Source: an uncultured Paracoccaceae bacterium
Lineage (GTDB): Bacteria > Pseudomonadota > Alphaproteobacteria > Rhodobacterales > Rhodobacteraceae
Length of the DNA: 56,196 nucleotides
Assembly: GCA_947493745.1 (NCBI GenBank)
Contig: CANLSM010000023.1
Coordinates: 1 to 56,196 of the forward strand
Direction: 5' to 3'
In this document: one piece after another, positions 8,017-17,634 of the stretch
Layout of the letters: each line of letters starts with the position of its first letter
Numbering within the stretch: position 1 is the first letter of the stretch
Translations under genes and position numbers: made by a program
Notes under the pieces: generated by a model
Database searches by the model: none
Told to the model about the DNA's origin: nothing
The model's input: the letters and a program-made list of their open reading frames with translations, nothing else

Positions 8017-10298
8017 GGCTGGCCCTTCTGCGCATCCACCGCGCGCAGGATCGCCTCGGGTGTTGCGGGCGCCTGAAGGTCCGCATAGAGACTGCCATCG
8101 CCGCAGGACGCGACCGCATGGCTGAGTGCCATCAGCGCGGAAATCCCCAGCATCAGGGGCGGCTCGCCAACAGCTTTGGAGCGATAAATCGTTTCCTCGC
8201 GGTTCTCGCCGTCCCACAATGTGACATTGAATTCCCTGGGCCGGTCCGAGCAGGCGGGGATCTTGTAGGTGGATGGCGCATGGGTGCGTAGTGCGCCCTG
8301 ATCGTCCCAGACCAGCTCCTCCATCGTCAGCCAGCCCGCGCCCTGAACATACCCCCCCTCGATCTGCCCGATATCGAGCGCCGGGTTCAGGGACTTGCCC
8401 ACGTCATGCAGAATGTCCGTGCGCAGGATGCGGTTCTCGCCGGTGAGCGTGTCGATGACGACCTCCGTCACTGCGGCCCCGTAGGCGAAGTAGAAGAACG
8501 GACGTCCCTCTCCTTTCATCCGGTCCCAATGCAGTTTGGGCGTTGCATAGAAGCCTGTGGAGGACAGCGACACCCGCGCCTGATAGGCGAGCGAGACGAG
8601 TTCGGCGAAGGGCACGCGCTCGGTTCCGATCTCCACATGACCTTCGCGGAACCTGATTTTCGCCGGATCGCTTTGCCAGCGTTCGGCAGCAAATTCGATG
8701 AGCCGTCCCTTGATCGTGTCGCAAGCCGCCTTGGTGGCCATCCCGTTCAGATCCGAGCCTGAGGATGCCGCCGTCGCGGATGTATTGGGCACCTTGCCGG
8801 TATCGGTCGCGGTGATCTTGATGGCATCGAGCGGCAGGGCGAAGACCTCGGCTGCGACCTGGGCCACCTTGGTGAAAAGCCCCTGACCCATCTCCGTCCC
8901 GCCATGGTTGAGATGCACCGAGCCGTCGGAGTAGACATGCACCAGCGCCCCCGCCTGGTTGAGGTGGCTGAGCGTGAAGGAGATCCCGAACTTGACCGGC
9001 GTCAGCGCGATGCCGCGGCGCAGGATCGGGCTGGTGGTGTTGAACGCCTCTATCTCGGCCCTGCGGGCCTGATACTCGGCGGTTTCCTCCAGTTTCGTCA
9101 TAAGCTCCGGCGCGATATTGTCCTCGACCTCCATCGCATAGGGCGTGACATTGCGCGGCGCCGGGCCGTAGAGATTGACCCGGCGGACCACCAGAGGATC
9201 AAGTTTCAGGTGATCCGCGATATGATCCACCACCCGTTCGATCCCGACCATGCCCTGCGGGCCGCCGAAGCCGCGAAAGGCGGTGTTCGACTGGGTATTG
9301 GTGCGCAACCGGTGCGAAGTGATCTCGACTGCGGGCAGATAGTATGCATTGTCCGCATGGAGCATCGCCCGGTCCGCCACCGGCAGCGACAGGTCCTGCG
9401 CCCAGCCGCACCGGATCAGATGCTCGAACCGGAGGCCGTCAATCCGCCCCGCCGCGTCAAAGCCAACCTCATAGCCGATCCGGCAGTCATGGCGTTTGCC
9501 GGTGATGATCATATCGTCGTCGCGATCGTAGCGCATCCGGCAGGGACGACCCGTCGCCTTTGCTGCGACCGCGCAGGCCACCGCCAGTGCATTGCCCTGG
9601 CTCTCCTTGCCGCCGAAGCCGCCGCCCATGCGACGCACTTCCACCCGGACAGCATGGAAGGCAACGCCGAGCGCATGAGCTACCTTGTGCTGGATCTCGC
9701 TGGGATGCTGGGAGGAGCTTTGCACCACCATGTCCCCGCTCTCGCCGGGGATGGCGAGTGCGGCCTGACCTTCCAGATAGAAATGCTCCTGCCCTCCGAT
9801 GGAGATGCTGCCGCTCAGTCGGTGATCTGCCCTGGCAATGGCCGCAGTCACATCACCGCGGCTCCAGACCAGCGGTTCCTCGATATAGGAGCCCGCCGCC
9901 ATTGCATCGTCGATACTCAGACAGGGCGGCAGGGCGTCATAGGTGATCTCGGCCAGGGTGGCTGCCTTCCGTGCGATCAGATGGCTTGCCGCGATCACCA
10001 GAAAGAGCGGCTGTCCCACATGGTGAACGGTATCCTCGGCGAGCAGCGGTTCATCATGGACCGAGGGAGAGACGTCATTCTCACCGGGCAGATCACCCGC
10101 TGTCAGAACCGCCACCACGCCGGGATGGGCGCGCACCGGGTCGAGGTTCATTCCGATGATCGTGCCACGCGCGCAGGTGCTCAGCCCGAAGGCCAGATGC
10201 AGGGCGTTGTCTGGCAAGGCCGCGTCATCGGTGTAGCGCGCAGCGCCCGTGACATGCAGACGGCCACTGTCATGTGGGTTTGGCTTCGCAACGCTCAT
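8007..10298 (-). CDS. xdhB: Xanthine dehydrogenase, molybdopterin-binding large subunit XdhB
   Basis: Catalytic subunit oxidising hypoxanthine to xanthine and uric acid. The 763-residue protein matches the full length of split bacterial XdhB. It opens with the family motif VTGAARYTDDAALPDN and carries RMGGGFGGKE, the FRGFGGPQGM region that contacts molybdopterin, GGTEMGQGLFTK, and the C-terminal active-site glutamate motif KAVGEPPLMLG. Start and stop overlap xdhA and xdhC (4 and 10 bases). It works as an (XdhA-XdhB)2 complex in the cytoplasm. Confidence 0.96.
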   Translation of the reverse strand: MSVAKPNPHDSGRLHVTGAARYTDDAALPDNALHLAFGLSTCARGTIIGMNLDPVRAHPGVVAVLTAGDLPGENDVSPSVHDEPLLAEDTVHHVGQPLFLVIAASHLIARKAATLAEITYDALPPCLSIDDAMAAGSYIEEPLVWSRGDVTAAIARADHRLSGSISIGGQEHFYLEGQAALAIPGESGDMVVQSSSQHPSEIQHKVAHALGVAFHAVRVEVRRMGGGFGGKESQGNALAVACAVAAKATGRPCRMRYDRDDDMIITGKRHDCRIGYEVGFDAAGRIDGLRFEHLIRCGWAQDLSLPVADRAMLHADNAYYLPAVEITSHRLRTNTQSNTAFRGFGGPQGMVGIERVVDHIADHLKLDPLVVRRVNLYGPAPRNVTPYAMEVEDNIAPELMTKLEETAEYQARRAEIEAFNTTSPILRRGIALTPVKFGISFTLSHLNQAGALVHVYSDGSVHLNHGGTEMGQGLFTKVAQVAAEVFALPLDAIKITATDTGKVPNTSATAASSGSDLNGMATKAACDTIKGRLIEFAAERWQSDPAKIRFREGHVEIGTERVPFAELVSLAYQARVSLSSTGFYATPKLHWDRMKGEGRPFFYFAYGAAVTEVVIDTLTGENRILRTDILHDVGKSLNPALDIGQIEGGYVQGAGWLTMEELVWDDQGALRTHAPSTYKIPACSDRPREFNVTLWDGENREETIYRSKAVGEPPLMLGISALMALSHAVASCGDGSLYADLQAPATPEAILRAVDAQKGQPWT

Positions 10299-11686
10299 AT
10301 GGCGCCCCGACCGGCAATCCGGGTCTGTGCAAGTGGCGCGCCGCAGGTCTCCATGATCGCGCGCGCCGGCAGGTTCTTGGCCACTCTCATCCGATACTCA
10401 GCCGAGGCCCGCATGTCGCTGATCGGTCGGAAGTCCTGCTCAAGGGCCGATTGCACCGGCTCCACAAGCGTTCCCTGCATATGCTGACCGATCATCGCCG
10501 CCTCAACCGCAAGGGCCCGTTTCGGGATGGCCGCCATGCCCCCGAAAGCAACGCGCGCAGACGTCACATACTCACCCTCCACGGTGATGTTGAAACAGCC
10601 GCAGACCGCCGAGATATCCTGATCAAAGCGCTTCGATATCTTGTAGCATTTCAGAGTGTCCGGCTGGGCGGGCACGAAAATGCTCTCCACGAACTCGCCG
10701 GGTTGCCGGTGCTGCTTGCCATAGTCGAGAAAGAAATCCTCAAGCGGCATCGTTCTGCGCTCGTCCCCGCGCCTCAGCGTCAATTCTGCTCCAAGTGCAA
10801 TCAGCGCCGGTGGCCCGTCGCCAATCGGTGAGCCATTGGCAATGTTCCCGCCGATGGTGGCCGCATTGCGCACCTGGACCGACCCATACCGCCGGATCAG
10901 TTCGGCAAAGTCCGAATGGCGCCCGATCATCGCCCCTCGCAGCCGCGCCAGGCTCACGCCCGCGCCGATGGTGATCCCCGTCTCGTCAGCTATCAGCGTC
11001 TGCAAATCCTTCAGACGATGCAGAAAGACGGCGGGCCGGATATCGCGCATCTGCTTGGTGACCCAAAGCCCGACATCCGTGGCACCCGCCACAATCGTGG
11101 CATCCGGATGCTCGACATACCAGTGGGCAAACTGATCGAGATCGGTCGGGATATGAACGTCCCCGGCAGGCGTGAGCGCCTCAAGCGCATCCGCCTGATC
11201 ATCGGAGGGGCCAGCCTCAAGACCTGCGACCTTCGCGGCCCGGATGATCGGCGCATAACCGGTGCACCGGCACAGATTGCCCGCTAGCACATCGTCGTAA
11301 TCGGTCCGCCCGTTCAGATGGGCTGTATAGAGCGACATCACGATCCCCGGCGTGCAGAACCCGCATTGGCTGCCATGCGCCTCCACCATCGCCCGCTGCA
11401 CCGGATGCAATTCTCCCTGAGGTGCAATCCCCTCAACGGTCCGAACCGCCTTCCCGTGCAACTGCGGCAGAAAAAGAATGCAGGCATTGAGCGCGTGATG
11501 GGTGACCTCTCCATCCTCGCTTTGCGAGACGGTCACCGTGCAGGCCCCGCAATCCCCCTCGTTGCAGCCTTCCTTCGTCCCGGTCAGATGACGTTCCTCC
11601 CGCAACCAGTCCAGAAGTGTTGTCCTCGGGTCCGGGTCGTCCAGAACCTGCCTTGTGCCGTTGAGAAGAAACTGGATCTGGCTCAT
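10295..11686 (-). CDS. xdhA: Xanthine dehydrogenase small subunit XdhA (2Fe-2S and FAD)
   Basis: Electron-transfer subunit of 463 residues. The N-terminal ferredoxin-like domain has C41, C46, C49 and C69 (GCNEGDCGACT). The second [2Fe-2S] domain has C108, C111, C139 and C141 (CGFCTPG, CRCTGY). The rest is a CO-dehydrogenase-type FAD domain with ATIGGNIANGSPIGD. I start at MSQIQFLLNG. The frame stays open 90 bases further upstream, but that would run across the palindromic operator. It is first in the seven-gene leftward block and so decides where the promoter lies. Confidence 0.95.
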   Translation of the reverse strand: MSQIQFLLNGTRQVLDDPDPRTTLLDWLREERHLTGTKEGCNEGDCGACTVTVSQSEDGEVTHHALNACILFLPQLHGKAVRTVEGIAPQGELHPVQRAMVEAHGSQCGFCTPGIVMSLYTAHLNGRTDYDDVLAGNLCRCTGYAPIIRAAKVAGLEAGPSDDQADALEALTPAGDVHIPTDLDQFAHWYVEHPDATIVAGATDVGLWVTKQMRDIRPAVFLHRLKDLQTLIADETGITIGAGVSLARLRGAMIGRHSDFAELIRRYGSVQVRNAATIGGNIANGSPIGDGPPALIALGAELTLRRGDERRTMPLEDFFLDYGKQHRQPGEFVESIFVPAQPDTLKCYKISKRFDQDISAVCGCFNITVEGEYVTSARVAFGGMAAIPKRALAVEAAMIGQHMQGTLVEPVQSALEQDFRPISDMRASAEYRMRVAKNLPARAIMETCGAPLAQTRIAGRGAI

Positions 11687-11711
11687 CTCTGCTGCGAGTC
11701 TCCGCAAATTT

Positions 11712-11727
11712 TTGACCTTTTGGTCAG
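11712..11727 (-). promoter_or_regulatory. RutR-like operator upstream of xdhA
   Basis: On the leftward strand the site reads CTGACCAAAAGGTCAA, a palindrome of TGACC and GGTCA arms with a 4-base centre. The published RutR consensus is TTGACCA-NN-TGGTCAA, so this matches 12 of 14 specified positions. It is 26 bases upstream of the xdhA start, where a bound TetR-family repressor would block transcription. RutR is known to respond to uracil and to touch purine degradation in Escherichia coli. That this site binds RutR here is inferred. Confidence 0.6.
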
Positions 11728-11927
11728 TCGAGCGCAATCCATGCCCTTTGGCAAGAGGGCGATGGCCAAGTTTCACCCCGTGCGATCCGCCAACACATCT
11801 TCTTGGTCAAAATATCCCCCTGCGCGGGCAGCGCATGCCGCAGGTTCACCTGCGAAAAAGGTATGCGGCCCGCAGGGGCGCGCAATTGATCTTGACGACC
11901 GGGCAAGGAGCGGCCGAAAAACGAGGC

Positions 11928-12287
11928 ATGATCGAAGCTCTCCACCACATCCAGCTCGCCATGCCCGAAGGCGGCGAGGACATGGCCCGCGCCTTCTATT
12001 CAGATGTTCTGGGTCTGACGGAAGTGCCGAAGCCACCGGTTCTGGCAGCCCGCGGCGGTGTGTGGTTCGAAAATGGTGCGGTCCGCTTTCATCTTGGCGT
12101 GGAAATGCCTTTCAGGCCTGCCGCCAAGGCGCATCCTGCTTTCGAGGTAAGCGATCTTGCAGCTTTGGAGGCGCGTCTTTCGGAACGTGGTTTCACTGTC
12201 AGGCCCGATGATGATCTGGCGGGATATCGCCGGTTTTACGTAGCCGATCCGTTTGGCAATCGGCTCGAGTTTCTTTCAGTGCTTTGA
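11928..12287 (+). CDS. VOC-family (glyoxalase/bleomycin-resistance fold) protein
   Basis: Small 119-residue protein of the vicinal oxygen chelate superfamily. It begins IEALHHIQLAMP with the usual metal-ligand histidine, continues ARAFYSDVLGLTEVP, and closes with FYVADPFGNRLEFLS, which supplies the terminal metal-binding glutamate. Such proteins are single-domain lyases, dioxygenases or drug-binding proteins, and the substrate cannot be told from sequence. The start is the ATG before IEALHH, and upstream open sequence lacks family character. It is divergent from xdhA and 39 bases before dnaE. Confidence 0.85.
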   Translation: MIEALHHIQLAMPEGGEDMARAFYSDVLGLTEVPKPPVLAARGGVWFENGAVRFHLGVEMPFRPAAKAHPAFEVSDLAALEARLSERGFTVRPDDDLAGYRRFYVADPFGNRLEFLSVL

Positions 12288-12326
12288 GCTTTCCGTCCCT
12301 CCGCTGCTTGAGCTAGGCTGGCGCCC

Positions 12327-15300
12327 ATGAGCACGCCCCGATTCATCCATCTCCGTCTTCATTCCGCGTATTCCCTCCTCGAAGGGGCGATTGCGATCAA
12401 GAAACTGCCCGCCATGTGCCGGTCAGCCAAAATGCCAGCAGTCGCGATCACCGACACCGGCAACATGTTCGGCGCGCTGGAGTTCTCCGAGACGGCGGCC
12501 AAGGCCGGTATTCAGCCGATCATCGGTTGTCAGATGACGCTCGATTGGCAGGAAAACATGGCCCCCGGCGACAAGCGTCGCGAGACAAGGCCGGTCGTTC
12601 TTTTGGCGCAGAACGAGGCCGGGTATCTCAATCTGCTCAAGCTGAATTCCTGTTATTTCCTCGAAAGCGGTGACGCCGCGCATCATATCACGCTGGCGCA
12701 GCTTGCCTCTCACAGTGATGGAGTGATCTGCCTGACCGGCGGCTCCGACGGGCCGGTGGGGCAATTGATCCTCGATGGCCAGCCCGATGCGGCTGAAGCG
12801 CTTCTCAAGCGTCTCTCGGAGATGTTTCCAGACCGGCTTTATGTCGAGATCGGCCGCCATGGCGGGGATGCGATCCGCACCGAGGATGAGGCGCGGACCG
12901 AGCCCGCGTTTCTGCGGCTGGCCTATGCGCATGACCTGCCGCTTGTGGCCACCAACGATGTCTATTTCCCAAATCGGGACATGTATGAGGCGCATGATGC
13001 GCTCATCTGTATCGCCGACGGATCCTATGTGGACCAGCAGGAGGTGCGCCGCCGTCTGACGCCCGATCACTATTTCAAGTCGCAAGACGAGATGGCGGAA
13101 CTTTTCGCCGATCTGCCGGAGGCATTGGAGAACACGGTCGAGATTGCGCAGCGCTGCGCCTATCGGGCCCATTTACGGGATCCGATCCTGCCCAAATTCG
13201 CAGACAACGAGATCGAGGAGTTGCGGCGGCAATCGGTCGAGGGCCTGCAGGCGCGTCTCGCCGTGATCCCGCATGCAGCCTCGGTCGAGGACTATGAGAA
13301 GCGGCTCGATTTCGAGCTTGGTATCATCGAGGGAATGGGCTTCCCCGGCTATTTCCTGATCGTGGCCGATTTCATCAAATGGGCCAAGGACCATGACATT
13401 CCCGTGGGACCGGGCAGGGGTTCGGGCGCCGGGTCGCTGGTCGCCTATGCCCTGACCATCACCGATCTCGACCCTCTGCGCTACGGTCTGCTTTTCGAGC
13501 GGTTCCTCAATCCCGAACGGATTTCGATGCCCGATTTCGACATCGACTTCTGCATGGACCGGCGCGAGGAGGTGATCGCCTACGTGCAGGAGAAATACGG
13601 TCGCGACCGGGTGGCACAGATCATCACCTTCGGCGCGCTCCTGTCCAAGGCGGCTGTGCGCGATGTGGGCCGGGTCCTGCAGATGCCTTACGGGCAGGTG
13701 GACAGGCTTTCCAAACTGATCCCGGTCGAAGGCGTCAAACCGGTCTCGATCGAAAAGGCGCTAGCCGATGAGCCGCGTCTGCGTGAGGAGGCTAAGTCCG
13801 AGGAAGTCGTGGCCCGGATGCTCGACTACGCCCAGAAGGTCGAGGGATTGCTGAGGAATGCCTCGACCCATGCCGCCGGCGTGGTCATCGGCGACCGCCC
13901 GCTTGACGAGCTTGTGCCGCTCTATCAGGACCCCCGCTCCGACATGCCTGCGACCCAGTTCAACATGAAATGGGTAGAGCCCGCAGGCCTTGTGAAGTTC
14001 GACTTTCTGGGGCTGAAAACGCTGACGGTCATTCAGAACGCACTTGATCTGATGAAGGCGCGCGGGATCGAGATGGATATCGGAGCTATACCGCTCGATG
14101 ATCCGAAGGCCTATGAGGTCTACGCCTCCGCCAACACGGTCGCGGTGTTCCAGGTGGAAAGCTCGGGCATGAAAGATGCGCTCAGGCAGATGAAGCCTGA
14201 CTGCATCGAGGATATCATCGCGCTCGTTGCCCTCTACCGGCCCGGGCCGATGGAGAACATTCCCAAGTTCTGCAAGGTCAAGAATGGCAAGGAGGAACGC
14301 GACACGCTGCACCCTTCCATCGACAGCATTCTGGATGAGACCCAAGGTATCATCGTCTATCAGGAACAGGTGATGGAGATTGCCCGGAAGATGGCTGGCT
14401 ACTCCCTCGGTGGGGCCGATCTTCTGCGCCGCGCTATGGGCAAGAAAATTCAGGCGGCGATGGATGCCGAGAAGCCCAAGTTTCTGGCCGGTGCGGCAGA
14501 GAATGATGTGGACAAGGCCAAGGCGACCGAGGTCTGGAATCTGCTCGACAAGTTCGCCAATTACGGCTTCAACAAGTCCCACGCCGCCGCCTATGCGGTC
14601 GTCAGCTACCAGACAGCCTGGCTGAAGGCGAATTACCCGGTCGAGTTCATGGCCGCCGTCATGAACTGCGATATTCATCTCACCGATAAGCTGAATGTCT
14701 ACAAGCAGGAGGTTGACCGGCTGGAGATCGAGTTGATCCCACCCTGTGTTAATCGCTCGGGCGCGACCTTCACCGTGACGGAAGGCAAGATAGCCTACGC
14801 TTTGGGGGCGTTGAAGAATGTCGGCGTCGAAGCCATGAAACTCATCGTCGAGGCCAGGCGCGAGGGCGATTTCGTCGATCTCTTCGATTTTGCCCGCAGG
14901 GTCGATCTCAAGCGGATCGGCAAAAGACCGATGGAGATGCTGGCGCGCTCGGGCGCGTTCGATCAACTTGATGCAAACCGCCGCAAGGTCTTTGAAAGCA
15001 TTGACGCCCTTGTGGCCTTCTCGACGGCGACCCATGACGAGAAGAACTCGGCGCAGGTCTCGCTCTTCGGTGATGCGGGCGCCGATCTGCCGCATCCACG
15101 CCTTCCGATGCCCGAGGACTGGCTGCCGACCGAACGGCTGGGGCAGGAGCATCAGGCAGTGGGCTTCTATCTCTCGGGACATCCGCTGGACGACTACATG
15201 CCCGCGTTGAAACGACAGCGGCCCCAACCCGTTCTGACGCTTAAGGAACTGACCGACAGGGTTCAGTCCGGCGCCGTTGCCGCCAAGATTGCCGGTGCAG

Positions 15301-15776
15301 TGGCAGGCAAGCAGGAGCGTAAATCGGCGAGAGGCAACCGGTTTGCCTTCGTTCAACTGTCAGACCCGACCGGTCTTTATGAGGTCACCGTGTTCTCGGA
15401 CACGCTGGAGAAGTATCGCGACTATCTCGAACCCGGAAACAGCGTTGTTCTGTCCGTGGAAGCGACGCTTGAGAGCGATCAGTTGAAGCTTCTCGCACGA
15501 GCCGTTCAGCCCGTCGATATGGCGGCCGAGAATGCAGCGGCTGCCGGGCTCAAGATTTTCCTCAACGATCCCGGCGCGGCGGCATCCGTGGCGACACGGC
15601 TCGCTGATGCGGCCCAGAACAGCGGTCGCGGCGGCGGCGCCGTCAGTCTGGTTCTGATGGCACCCGACCTGCCCGGAGAGATCGAGATCGACCTGCCCGA
15701 GACCTATCCGATCACGCCCCAGATCAAGAGCGCGATCAAGCATGTTGCGGGTGTTGCCCATGTTGAGGATTTCTGA
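12327..15776 (+). CDS. dnaE: DNA polymerase III alpha subunit
   Basis: Replicative polymerase subunit of 1149 residues, full length for DnaE1. The N-terminal PHP domain begins FIHLRLHSAYSLLEGA. The palm carries the catalytic aspartates in PDFDIDFCMD (about D402 and D404) and a third in VKFDFLGLKTLTV (about residue 558). Fingers motifs follow (GIIVYQEQVMEIA and NYGFNKSHAAAYA), then an OB-fold near residues 990-1060 and a C-terminal tau-binding region. There is a modest ribosome site before the ATG. Nothing is missing; this is the normal housekeeping gene. Confidence 0.97.
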   Translation: MSTPRFIHLRLHSAYSLLEGAIAIKKLPAMCRSAKMPAVAITDTGNMFGALEFSETAAKAGIQPIIGCQMTLDWQENMAPGDKRRETRPVVLLAQNEAGYLNLLKLNSCYFLESGDAAHHITLAQLASHSDGVICLTGGSDGPVGQLILDGQPDAAEALLKRLSEMFPDRLYVEIGRHGGDAIRTEDEARTEPAFLRLAYAHDLPLVATNDVYFPNRDMYEAHDALICIADGSYVDQQEVRRRLTPDHYFKSQDEMAELFADLPEALENTVEIAQRCAYRAHLRDPILPKFADNEIEELRRQSVEGLQARLAVIPHAASVEDYEKRLDFELGIIEGMGFPGYFLIVADFIKWAKDHDIPVGPGRGSGAGSLVAYALTITDLDPLRYGLLFERFLNPERISMPDFDIDFCMDRREEVIAYVQEKYGRDRVAQIITFGALLSKAAVRDVGRVLQMPYGQVDRLSKLIPVEGVKPVSIEKALADEPRLREEAKSEEVVARMLDYAQKVEGLLRNASTHAAGVVIGDRPLDELVPLYQDPRSDMPATQFNMKWVEPAGLVKFDFLGLKTLTVIQNALDLMKARGIEMDIGAIPLDDPKAYEVYASANTVAVFQVESSGMKDALRQMKPDCIEDIIALVALYRPGPMENIPKFCKVKNGKEERDTLHPSIDSILDETQGIIVYQEQVMEIARKMAGYSLGGADLLRRAMGKKIQAAMDAEKPKFLAGAAENDVDKAKATEVWNLLDKFANYGFNKSHAAAYAVVSYQTAWLKANYPVEFMAAVMNCDIHLTDKLNVYKQEVDRLEIELIPPCVNRSGATFTVTEGKIAYALGALKNVGVEAMKLIVEARREGDFVDLFDFARRVDLKRIGKRPMEMLARSGAFDQLDANRRKVFESIDALVAFSTATHDEKNSAQVSLFGDAGADLPHPRLPMPEDWLPTERLGQEHQAVGFYLSGHPLDDYMPALKRQRPQPVLTLKELTDRVQSGAVAAKIAGAVAGKQERKSARGNRFAFVQLSDPTGLYEVTVFSDTLEKYRDYLEPGNSVVLSVEATLESDQLKLLARAVQPVDMAAENAAAAGLKIFLNDPGAAASVATRLADAAQNSGRGGGAVSLVLMAPDLPGEIEIDLPETYPITPQIKSAIKHVAGVAHVEDF

Positions 15777-15933
15777 GCAAAACGAAGTCTTACGGCGGTT
15801 TTCTGCCTCTTAATGCGTCTCAAATGGCCCAACGAAGTGCCAGTTTAGTTAATGACACGTTATTAAGTTGACTCAATTTGCACACATTCGATAGCTAACT
15901 TTCCAAGTTGTGCAATCCTCCGGAGGATGGGTC

Positions 15934-16902
15934 TTGGGATCAGTATTGAGATTGGTGGGCGGCGTTTCGGCCCTTGCGATAGTTGCAGCATGTGGTGGTG
16001 GAGGCGGCGGTGGCGGCTCTGGCAACCAGCAGCTCAGCGACAACATCATTTTCGGCCAGATCGGCGGTCCCGGGTTCGACGAACTCAACTCAACCGAGAA
16101 GAGCTCCCGCACGCGGCTGGTGGATGGCACCGTCAATTCCGAAACCGGTGATGTCCTGCAGGCCTACACGCTGGATCAGTTCTATCGCAAGGCGGTCGCC
16201 GAGAACCGCATCTCGTTCCGCTATCGCAGTCCGAACGGGGCAACGGCATCCGACTCGCTGGTGTTTTTCGCGTCTGAGTTTTCCCAGACATCGCAAGACG
16301 GTGTGACGTTCTTCCAGGGACAGAAGGTCAAGACGGACAATACGCCCGGCCGGGTCGATACGCGAGACTTCACAGTGCGTGAAGCACGCCAGACGGACTC
16401 ACTGTTCGGCGTTCTCGATGTCACCGAGGCCAAACCGGAATACGGCACCTATCAGAACCTGACCGCCTACACCGCTGGCGGAACGGTGGTAGACCCCGGA
16501 ACGATCGTGTCGACAGATGCGAACTACACCGGCGGGTTCATCGGTGTCATCGCGCTCGGCGCGGCTGGAACAACGGCTGCTGCGGGCGATACGCTCTATA
16601 TCTTTGGGGATCTCGATCTGGATGTCGATTTCGCGGGCGATGACGTGACCGGCACGATCACGTTCAACCAGAGCGAACTGGACAGCCTGGGCATCTCGGG
16701 TGGTTCGCTGAGCAGCGATGGCTTTACAGCCGATGTCACGGTGGTTTCCTCCGGTAGCGGCGACTTTGCCATTTCCAACGGGGCTACCGGGGCCACGGAT
16801 GGTCAGTTCTATCTTGGCGGCGAAGAGGCTGTTGGCACGCTGCAGGTCATTGACGGGACAACCATCCTGACCGGCGCCTATGGCGGTGCGACCGGAAACT
16901 AG
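15934..16902 (+). CDS. Poly-glycine surface lipoprotein, TbpB/Slam-substrate-like
   Basis: Predicted outer-membrane lipoprotein of 322 residues, probably surface exposed. The signal peptide ends in lipobox IVAAC, and the lipidated cysteine is followed by eight glycines, the flexible anchor typical of transferrin-binding-protein-B-like and other Slam-exported lipoproteins. The body is rich in Gly, Thr and Asp and looks like beta-barrel or sandwich, ending in a Gly-rich strand. I start at TTG because GGAGG lies 7 bases before it; a GTG 24 bases upstream has no such site. No TonB receptor or Slam gene is nearby, so the ligand is unknown. Confidence 0.65.
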   Translation: MGSVLRLVGGVSALAIVAACGGGGGGGGSGNQQLSDNIIFGQIGGPGFDELNSTEKSSRTRLVDGTVNSETGDVLQAYTLDQFYRKAVAENRISFRYRSPNGATASDSLVFFASEFSQTSQDGVTFFQGQKVKTDNTPGRVDTRDFTVREARQTDSLFGVLDVTEAKPEYGTYQNLTAYTAGGTVVDPGTIVSTDANYTGGFIGVIALGAAGTTAAAGDTLYIFGDLDLDVDFAGDDVTGTITFNQSELDSLGISGGSLSSDGFTADVTVVSSGSGDFAISNGATGATDGQFYLGGEEAVGTLQVIDGTTILTGAYGGATGN

Positions 16903-16929
16903 ATAGCCGCTTCAGGTGGATTGCGTTCA

Positions 16930-16955
16930 AGGGTGACCGGATCTCCGGCCACCCT
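16930..16955. terminator. Bidirectional terminator hairpin
   Basis: AGGGTGACCGGA pairs with TCCGGCCACCCT apart from one mismatch, around a tiny loop, followed by a T-rich stretch on the plus strand. It lies between two convergent genes and can serve both. Confidence 0.6.
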
Positions 16956-16967
16956 TTCTCATGCCCG

Positions 16968-17525
16968 TCACCTGCTGGCGGTCTGGGTCAGTTCGCGCTG
17001 TTGCTCAAGAATGAGCCGCACATTTTGCGCCTCGATCTGCGACAGCAGGATTGCGCCGGTCCGGGGGAAGTACCAGGCATGTGCCGCGAAGTAGCGCGCC
17101 AGTTCCGGATCCGAGAAGATCAGGCCATGGCGGGCAAAGATCTCGTAATGTGCAAGGCTGAGATCCGCGATGGAAAGCTTTGCGATATCTTCGGGTGACA
17201 GAATTATCTTGTCGCTTTGTGGAAGGATGTATCTCGACAGACCGCGCGACGGGAGCTGTTCTGCGGGAAGCGGCTCGCTCCCCCATGCCGGAAACGGCAG
17301 CTTGTTCAGGCTGCGTGCCAGTATCGGTTGTTCCGCCTTGTCGATAAAGTGATCGTAAAGAACATGGCGACCGACGCCGAGGGTATGTGCTTCGTGCACC
17401 TCGAAGGGGACAACGATCTGCGGTGCATATCTGGCCGAAGTCGCGATTGCTTCGGCATTTGCGATTGCGGGAACCAACGCTGCCGCGACGAACGCAGCAA
17501 CGCCTGCTTTGAGAAAACCTGCCAT
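16968..17525 (-). CDS. Exported YARHG-domain protein
   Basis: Secreted or periplasmic protein of 185 residues with a clear signal peptide (cleavage around AIANAEA). The C-terminal third contains a YARHG-type domain: SLAHYEIFARHGLIF, ARYFAAHAWYFPR and NVRLILEQQ. These small extracellular domains occur in many bacterial envelope proteins, and their molecular role is unknown. The middle segment (about residues 30-120) resembles nothing I know. It converges with the poly-glycine lipoprotein gene over a shared terminator. Confidence 0.75.
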   Translation of the reverse strand: MAGFLKAGVAAFVAAALVPAIANAEAIATSARYAPQIVVPFEVHEAHTLGVGRHVLYDHFIDKAEQPILARSLNKLPFPAWGSEPLPAEQLPSRGLSRYILPQSDKIILSPEDIAKLSIADLSLAHYEIFARHGLIFSDPELARYFAAHAWYFPRTGAILLSQIEAQNVRLILEQQRELTQTASR

Positions 17526-17634
17526 ATGTTGTGCTTCTTTTGTTGTTGCCTCGGGTGAATCGTAGGATTCACCGCGATTTCGGTCAAAGCACTTGGGACA
17601 CGCCTACATATGGTGGCAGAAACTCGCCGAATCG

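Noticed and set aside
8904-10487. Long plus-strand frame opposite xdhB
   Set aside because: Antisense to a clear XdhB. Its composition is a mirror effect of GC-rich codons.
13761-15356. Long minus-strand frame opposite dnaE
   Set aside because: No recognisable motifs; opposite strongly conserved DnaE sequence.
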